From: an uncultured Comamonadaceae bacterium
Lineage (GTDB): Bacteria; Pseudomonadota; Gammaproteobacteria; Burkholderiales; Burkholderiaceae_C
Length of the DNA stretch: 7,438 nucleotides
Direction of reading: 5' to 3'
Assembly (NCBI GenBank): GCA_937893415.1
Contig: CALBWZ010000466.1
Location: forward strand, 1-7,438
Part shown: positions 6,557 through 7,438 of the stretch, one piece after another
Position numbering within the stretch: position 1 is the stretch's first letter
Layout: the number at the start of each line of letters is the position of its first letter
Notes under the pieces: model-generated
The model's input: the letters and a program-made list of their open reading frames with translations, nothing else
Told to the model about the DNA's origin: nothing
Database searches by the model: none
Position numbers and translations under genes: made by a program

Positions 6557-7030
6557 TTAAATACCTGGGCCGCGTTTGAGGCTTTTGGTTCTAGGCTTGA
6601 TGCGTTTGATGGTGCCACCCGGTGTCAAGCGCTCGTTGCCCAGCACGCGAACTTGTTTGACCTCGGGGCGCTGACCGCCGCGGGTGCTGTATTTCAACAC
6701 TTTGACAGTGCGTGGGCCCGGCAAGCGGTCTTCATCGACTTCGCGGACCTTTTCTGGCATGGGGCGCCACAGCACCAGCAGCTTTCCAATGTGTTGTATC
6801 GGTGCTGCATGCAGCTTATCTGCAAGGGTTTGCAGCCATTCGGCGCGGGTGGTGCGCTCGTCATTCATGGCACGGACCTTGATAAGACCGTGTGATTTCA
6901 GGGCAGCATCGACCTCTTTGACCACAGCGGGGCTGAGGCCATCGTTGCCAATGTGCACCACCGCATCGAGGTGGTGGGCGTCGGCACGGTGTGCTTTGCG
7001 TTGTACGGGTGTGAGTAATATTTGAGACAT
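6557..7030 (-). CDS. yhbY: YhbY family RNA-binding protein (CRM domain) with basic tail
   Basis: CRS1/YhbY (CRM) domain protein that binds the pre-50S ribosomal subunit and helps its assembly. Residues 1 to about 97 match E. coli YhbY (97 residues): LTPVQRKAHRADAHHL, the RNA-binding loop GNDG (28-31) in VVHIGNDGLS, then LIKVRA, and QHIGKLLVLWRP at the domain end. Residues 98-157 form an extra Arg/Lys-rich tail with low-complexity features that E. coli lacks; such tails are, as I recall, common in Burkholderiales. The ATG at 7030 is set by the domain start. It has no Shine-Dalgarno, but a GATAAT -10-like hexamer sits 6 bases before it. The gene is divergent from rlmE, another 50S maturation gene, as in many proteobacteria, and is probably ended by the terminator at 6441-6481. 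Confidence 0.93.
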   Translation of the reverse strand: MSQILLTPVQRKAHRADAHHLDAVVHIGNDGLSPAVVKEVDAALKSHGLIKVRAMNDERTTRAEWLQTLADKLHAAPIQHIGKLLVLWRPMPEKVREVDEDRLPGPRTVKVLKYSTRGGQRPEVKQVRVLGNERLTPGGTIKRIKPRTKSLKRGPGI

Positions 7031-7061
7031 GGGACAATTATCGGCTATCGCGGCCTATAAA
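7031..7061 (+). promoter_or_regulatory. Candidate rlmE promoter
   Basis: GGGACA (7031-7036, 4 of 6 matches) and TATAAA (7056-7061, 5 of 6) are separated by 19 bases, slightly long. Transcription would start near 7068 and leave a leader of about 20 bases with a Shine-Dalgarno AGGG at 7077-7080, 7 bases before the rlmE ATG. Confidence 0.4.
7037..7042 (-). promoter_or_regulatory. Candidate yhbY -10 element
   Basis: GATAAT on the - strand matches 5 of 6 bases of the -10 consensus. Six bases (TGTCCC) separate it from the yhbY ATG, which puts the expected transcription start on the A of the start codon. No good -35 lies at 16-18 bases. It directly abuts the rlmE -35 candidate. Confidence 0.4.
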
Positions 7062-7087
7062 TGCCGTGTACTCAACAGGGTTCGGGT

Positions 7088-7438
7088 ATGAAAGTCAAAT
7101 CACAAAGTAAAAAAATCAACAAAGCGTGGCTGAATCAGCACGCCAATGATCCGTATGTCAAAATGGCCAAGGTCGACGGTTACCGTGCCAGAGCCGCTTA
7201 CAAACTCAAGGAAATTGACGAAACCTTTAATTTGATAACGCCTGGCGACTTTGTGGTCGATTTGGGCAGCACACCGGGGGCTTGGAGTCAATACCTGCGC
7301 CGGCGCTTGTCGCCCGATGGTGCGGCAACGGGCAAGCTCAACGGTCACATCGTAGCGTTGGATTTATTGGACATGGCCCCCATTGACAGCGTGCACTTCA
7401 TCAAGGGCGATTTCTGTGATGAGCGTGTGTTGGCCGAG
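7088..7438 (+). CDS. rlmE: 23S rRNA 2'-O-methyltransferase RlmE (FtsJ/RrmJ), 5' part
   Basis: SAM-dependent methyltransferase that methylates the 2'-OH of U2552 in the 23S rRNA A-loop late in 50S assembly. The first 117 codons are present and the frame is open at the window end; the whole family protein is about 210-230 residues. Seen: a basic N-terminus (MKVKSQSKKINKAWL), DPYVKMAK, YRARAAYKLKEID with K39 equal to the first residue (K38 in E. coli) of the K-D-K-E catalytic tetrad, the SAM motif VVDLGSTPGAWSQY (56-69), and IVALDLLDMAPI with the acidic residue after the second strand, followed by HFIKGDFCDE. The remaining catalytic residues lie beyond the window. The ATG has a Shine-Dalgarno AGGG 7 bases upstream. 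ftsH often follows rlmE in proteobacteria, but that is out of view. Confidence 0.96.
   Translation, partial: MKVKSQSKKINKAWLNQHANDPYVKMAKVDGYRARAAYKLKEIDETFNLITPGDFVVDLGSTPGAWSQYLRRRLSPDGAATGKLNGHIVALDLLDMAPIDSVHFIKGDFCDERVLAE

Noticed and set aside
6527..6895. 122-residue open frame on the + strand opposite yhbY
   Set aside because: Antisense to a conserved gene; it also crosses the yhbY stop region without any start signal.
7100..7348. 82-residue open frame on the - strand opposite rlmE
   Set aside because: Antisense to the conserved RlmE N-terminal domain; no domain of its own.

Overview
The window is a compact stretch of bacterial chromosome, most likely from a betaproteobacterium of the order Burkholderiales. 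I base this on a PhaB-type acetoacetyl-CoA reductase very close to the Cupriavidus necator protein, a YhbY with a long basic tail placed back to back with rlmE, a class 2 (quinone-dependent) PyrD, and GC content that looks to be in the mid-50s by eye. There is no sign of phage, insertion sequences, CRISPR or a defence island. Every long stretch is coding and the longest gap is about 150 bases.

Layout from left to right: the end of phaB (+, cut by the window start); a hairpin; a small gene for an unknown membrane-anchored protein (-, 674 to 1097 plus stop); a divergent gap; an FAD-dependent oxidoreductase of the L-2-hydroxyglutarate dehydrogenase type (+, 1211-2338); pyrD (-, 2381-3454); a divergent promoter region; rpiA (+, 3565-4248); a short convergent gap; prlC, an M3 zinc oligopeptidase (-, 4322-6409); a leader with two hairpins, one a clear intrinsic terminator; yhbY (-, 6557-7030); a 57-base divergent promoter region; and rlmE (+, from 7088, cut by the window end).

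The strand changes at almost every gene, so there are no real operons here apart from the possible yhbY-prlC pair, and a terminator separates even these. The genes serve unrelated housekeeping roles: polyhydroxybutyrate synthesis (phaB), 2-hydroxyacid oxidation, pyrimidine synthesis (pyrD), the pentose phosphate pathway (rpiA), peptide turnover (prlC) and 50S ribosome maturation (yhbY, rlmE). Only yhbY and rlmE, which share one short promoter region, are clearly linked in function.

I do not see a convincing new multi-gene system. The points worth a second look are regulatory: an intrinsic terminator only 31 bases before the prlC start codon, a nearly identical promoter/start motif at pyrD and yhbY that suggests leaderless transcripts, and overlapping promoters between yhbY and rlmE. 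The 141-residue membrane protein is the one gene I could not assign to a family.
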